A stretch of DNA of 64,000 nucleotides from Streptomyces sp. NBC_01754 (lineage in GTDB: Bacteria; Actinomycetota; Actinomycetes; Streptomycetales; Streptomycetaceae), in contig NZ_CP109132.1 of the NCBI RefSeq assembly GCF_035918015.1, positions 2,480,001 through 2,544,000 of the forward strand, written 5' to 3'. Below are positions 61,801 to 64,000 of this stretch, piece by piece. Position 1 is the stretch's first letter. Each line of letters opens with the position of its first letter. The notes beneath the pieces were generated by a model. That model worked only from the letters and a program-made list of their open reading frames with translations. It was not told where the DNA came from and did not search any database. The position numbers and the translations under genes are program-made.

Positions 61801-63654
61801 GAATTCCCCACGGTCAAAGCTCGCCTCGGCCAGGCAGGAAGCAACTACAAGATCCAGCGGTGCTCCGAACTCACACATGTCATGCGTACGCCCATGGGTA
61901 GCAAGCGGAAGCCCCTCAGCTTCGCCAGGAAGGGGCAGACCCTCTTCGTGCTGGACTCCCTGGACCGCCTCCAAGTGCTCCAGGCCGCCGACGAGGAGTT
62001 CAAATGGGGCTTCGGGAAATCGGGTTGCAGCCAGGCACTCGCCCTCCAGGAAAGGCAGGAACACGATCAGGCTCTCCTGAAGCGGCTGCACGCGGTCCGG
62101 GAGGCCGAGAGCGTCATCGACAAGGTCGCTCTACTCATCGGTGAGGAAGCCCTGCGTGGCGGGCTTCCTCCCGGGCTGATGGAGAGCGAGATCCACGAAC
62201 ACGGGAGCGAACCGAGCCCTCGTCGCGTCGCCGAGATGGCGTTCAACGCCCACGGCGAGGCGATCCTGCGGATCCACTCCCACGATCTCGCGCTGAACTT
62301 CCCCACCCGAGCACCCACGTCCTTCAGCGGCGGCCAGAAGGCCCTGCTCTTCGTCACCGATCTCGGGTTTCCGGACTCCTTCGCCGGCGCCCAGGTGCCC
62401 TCTCTGGAAGCACGTCTGGAGGTGGAAGGGCCGACCGAGTTCCCCGCCCTGCACCCGTACCAGGAGGCCCTCGCCCAGGCGTTGCTGGGTCTGCTGGAGA
62501 GCCCGATGCCCCAGCGCGGCATGCTCAGCCTGCCGACGGGGGCCGGTAAGACACGTGTCACGGCGGAGGGTGTGATCCGCTGGATCCGTGACCTCAAGGA
62601 TCTTCCGGGTCCGGTCCTGTGGGTAGCTCAGACCGAAGAGCTGTGCGAGCAGGCCGTCCAGAGTTGGAGTTTCGTCTGGTCGAAGGTGGGCCCTGAGCAT
62701 CCGCTCGTCATCAGCCGTCTGTGGGCGTCGAACGAGGCCACCCCGGTCGACGGGCGACCGCATCTGGTCGTCGCGACCGACGCGAAGCTGGACCGCTGCC
62801 TGGCGGAGGAGAACTACGCCTGGTTGCGGGAGTCCACCTCGCTTGTCGTCGTCGACGAGGCGCACACCGCGATGTCCAAGCGCTACACACGTCTTCTCGA
62901 GCAACTCGGCCTGACCCACCACCGGACCGGCCGTCATCTGGTCGGTCTGACCGCGACCCCCTACAAGAACAACGCGGAGCTGACCCGGTTGCTGGTCCAG
63001 CGGTTCGGCAACCGCCTGGACACCGGGGTCTTCGACGGCGATCTGTCCGTCGCCATCAAGTCCTTGCAGAACATCGGAGTGTTGGCCCAGGTGAAACACC
63101 GAGAGTTGCAAGGCGCCGCCATCGCCCTGACGGCTGACGAGCGTGCCCAGTCCGAGACGTTCGCCACCTTGCCCAAGGGCGCGGAGCAACGGCTTGCCGA
63201 GGACCACGACCGCAGCCAGCGCATCGTCGACGAGATCGCCGCCATGCCCTCCGACTGGCCGGTTCTGGTGTTCGCCACCTCCGTCGCCCACGCCAAGCTG
63301 CTCGCGGCCAAGCTGGGTGACAGGGACATCAAGGCTGCGGCCATCGACTCGAGCACGCCCACCAATGAACGCCGTCAGCGGATCAACGACTTCCGCAAGG
63401 GCAGGACACAGGTGCTCACGAACTACGGCGTGCTCACCCAAGGCTTCGACGCACCGGCCACCCGTGCGGTGGTCGTCGCCCGTCCGACCTACAGTCCGAA
63501 CGTCTACCAGCAGATGATCGGACGTGGTCTGCGCGGCCCGAAGAACGGTGGCAAGGAGAGCTGTCTGATCCTGAACGTACGGGACAACATCACCAACTAC
63601 GGTGAAGCACTCGCGTTCACCGAGTTCGAGTACCTGTGGGACGAGGCGCAGTGA
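58855..63654 (+). CDS. Giant protein: N-terminal GHKL (sacsin-like) ATPase and C-terminal SF2 DEAH helicase
   Basis: 1599 residues from ATG 58855. The GHKL part has LYELVQNAADEI (near 55-66), CANQGTPV (near 84), and GRFGVGVKSVL (near 115-122) of sacsin-like ATPases. A long middle region of about 1000 residues has no recognised domain. The helicase near 1190-1599 has Walker A LPTGAGKTRVTAEG (about 1225), VVVDEAHTA (about 1330), GLTATPYKN and QMIGRGLRGP (about 1552). A nuclease is not visible. It overlaps the UvrD-like gene by GTGA. Probably the effector or DNA translocase of the island. Confidence 0.88.
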   Translation: MTDRQFADSSLPPVIDTVIRQSATVLKTYQVDPGLIQEHANGERRITQGGYGERQLYELVQNAADEIAAEPGGKLHVVLTDDHLYCANQGTPVTPEGAETILRMSVSQKRGGQIGRFGVGVKSVLSVSDSPQFFSGNGGFGFGFDKEWSAAEITRALGRQGDLDMDTPVLRMARPLDVEQERADDDILNKLLSWATTVVRLPLVKGAAERLARDIVGHKSRDGRETDAFPAHFQLFSPHVGELFLHDRRSMPQVRREISIEHKGNYRTLKEVASGAKQATEQWKVFSASYSPAGEAKDSAGELHGRPVLEVSWAMPEYTVRNGLYTVPVGKGSFWAFFPTKYEVSLTGILNAPWKTNEDRQHLLDGSPFNRELLEVAAQLVVDTLPELVPADDPAAYLPLLPGRTKEKLNWADEHFLRRVWEVAAESPSLPDQNGVLRRPRDLYITPSGLDKDWVRIWAEYSGRPTDWLHPSVDASDSTVRRGKMNHILDQAGKTPESVKDWMEALVSDGSAEASTHAIEILSLMVLKDQAGRLRGDSEITAEARRARIVLTEDHGMVAPVAGEIFHRTSADTLRDDMVYVHPLISERPEMSRHLHNIGIRVADAQGRFEGVLDQGFANYDTDAWSNFWVLLRSAGGSAQTERIRAKVPNPLETLRVRTLDGRYRPMRDCLLPGLVVPADGSRDKSVTVDMGFHDSDRSVFRDFGLFDRPTGGHRPQGQTWFEEYRQAVHEQHLRGLPSTSPRPNISRLAVEGAPTPGPLHLLPILSDEGRAAFVSGLPPSDISQHWQMRYGANANTRKPVVSPLRWMISKHGLVRTSMGLTRVSEAVGPQLKSFHSVLPVAEISDEAARRLGMPTTTDEVPARRWGRLLDLLLKSEDDAFIGRAYALLHRVGFEFPEDVPTRCRVAEAWEGRPDNEIAVATSNLEFNTLVREGLPALLVADKADASSAKAMIEDWGMLKVSDVISREIDAVKIGRATSLLEEFPTVKARLGQAGSNYKIQRCSELTHVMRTPMGSKRKPLSFARKGQTLFVLDSLDRLQVLQAADEEFKWGFGKSGCSQALALQERQEHDQALLKRLHAVREAESVIDKVALLIGEEALRGGLPPGLMESEIHEHGSEPSPRRVAEMAFNAHGEAILRIHSHDLALNFPTRAPTSFSGGQKALLFVTDLGFPDSFAGAQVPSLEARLEVEGPTEFPALHPYQEALAQALLGLLESPMPQRGMLSLPTGAGKTRVTAEGVIRWIRDLKDLPGPVLWVAQTEELCEQAVQSWSFVWSKVGPEHPLVISRLWASNEATPVDGRPHLVVATDAKLDRCLAEENYAWLRESTSLVVVDEAHTAMSKRYTRLLEQLGLTHHRTGRHLVGLTATPYKNNAELTRLLVQRFGNRLDTGVFDGDLSVAIKSLQNIGVLAQVKHRELQGAAIALTADERAQSETFATLPKGAEQRLAEDHDRSQRIVDEIAAMPSDWPVLVFATSVAHAKLLAAKLGDRDIKAAAIDSSTPTNERRQRINDFRKGRTQVLTNYGVLTQGFDAPATRAVVVARPTYSPNVYQQMIGRGLRGPKNGGKESCLILNVRDNITNYGEALAFTEFEYLWDEAQ

Positions 63655-64000
63655 CTTCCGTCCTCCCCACCGAGCATCGACTCACGACCGCGCAGCAGGC
63701 CGTGGTGGACCAGCCCTGGGATGCTCGGGTCCTGGTCACGGCCGGTGCGGGCGCCGGCAAGACGCACACCTTGGTGCGACGGCTCGACGTGTTGGTGGAG
63801 CGCGAGGAACTGGAGGCCGGGGAGATCCTTGTCCTCAGCTTCTCCCGTGCCGCCGTACGTGAACTCACCGAGCGAATCCAACGGCACGCCGCCGCGGCAC
63901 AACGGATTCGGGTGCAGACGTTCGACGGCTGGGCCTCGTCGCTGCTCAACCGTGCCTATCCGGATGTGGACTGGGGGGCCTACACCTTCGACGGTCGCAT
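63651..64000 (+). CDS. UvrD/Rep-family SF1A helicase (N-terminal part; cut by window edge)
   Basis: 116 codons from GTG 63651, overlapping the giant helicase gene by 4 nt. The Q-motif-like region LTTAQQAVVDQPWDARVLVT is followed by Walker A VTAGAGAGKTHTLVRRL, then motif Ia VLSFSRAAVRELTERI and VQTFDGWASSLL. These are hallmarks of UvrD/PcrA/AddA-type SF1A 3'-5' helicases. Length, nuclease domains and partner genes lie outside the window. The coupling implies joint action with the GHKL-helicase protein. Confidence 0.9.
   Translation, partial: MTSVLPTEHRLTTAQQAVVDQPWDARVLVTAGAGAGKTHTLVRRLDVLVEREELEAGEILVLSFSRAAVRELTERIQRHAAAAQRIRVQTFDGWASSLLNRAYPDVDWGAYTFDGR

Noticed and set aside
1..64000. CRISPR arrays, insertion sequences, rRNA
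   Set aside because: No regularly spaced repeats, transposase motifs or rRNA sequences were seen.

Overview
The window is chromosomal DNA of a Streptomyces or very close actinomycete. The evidence is the very high G+C content, the strong third-position GC bias, the many GTG/TTG starts with 4-nt stop/start overlaps, three CebR-type boxes, an ectoine-type ABC transporter, and a cslA-glxA locus in an order that resembles S. coelicolor SCO2833-SCO2838 (recalled, not searched).

Layout. 0-5.7 kb: cellobiose/cello-oligosaccharide uptake and hydrolysis (cebE-cebF-cebG-bglC, minus strand, then a LacI regulator), with three palindromic TGGGAGCGCTCCCA-type boxes and several RNA hairpins. 6-10 kb: spermidine-synthase-like protein, small unknown protein, HTH/TPR regulator, histidine phosphatase. 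10-15 kb: a PAP2-type membrane protein, then a tightly coupled three-gene module of Fe-S PD-(D/E)XK nuclease, unknown protein and SF1 Upf1/Dna2-like helicase. 15-30 kb: three nearly identical tRNA-Lys(CUU) genes, each followed by a strong hairpin terminator, separated by a primase/polymerase-like gene, a secreted M6-type protease, a flavin monooxygenase, an Asp/Glu-racemase-family protein, ehuBCDA with an IclR regulator, an AA10 lytic polysaccharide monooxygenase preceded by DasR-like sites, an SPFH protein and an NlpC/P60-type hydrolase.

30-38 kb: the hyphal-tip glycan genes cslA and glxA (overlapping by 4 nt) with a GH6 glycanase, then a class F-like sortase with an adjacent candidate substrate, a NagD-like HAD phosphatase and a LARTG-anchored surface protein. 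38-51 kb: ordinary metabolic and regulatory genes (ROK repressor divergent from an oxidoreductase, FAH hydrolase, a YidC paralogue, a SEC-C protein, a SpoIIE-type phosphatase, and a DHA2 efflux pump divergent from a GntR-TetR fusion regulator).

51.2-64 kb is an accessory DNA-modification and probable defence island. It holds a Vsr nuclease, two adjacent C5-cytosine methyltransferases (the first without the catalytic Cys of motif IV), a minus-strand operon of XRE-GHKL ATPase, unknown protein and DUF6339-like protein joined by 4-nt overlaps, a divergent plus-strand run of a small Thr/Val-tailed protein, a 1599-residue GHKL-ATPase/SF2-helicase, and a UvrD-like helicase cut by the window edge. 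Methylation, two Hsp90/MORC-like ATPases, helicases and Vsr together suggest a restriction-modification-like antiphage system. This is the best candidate for an undescribed system here.
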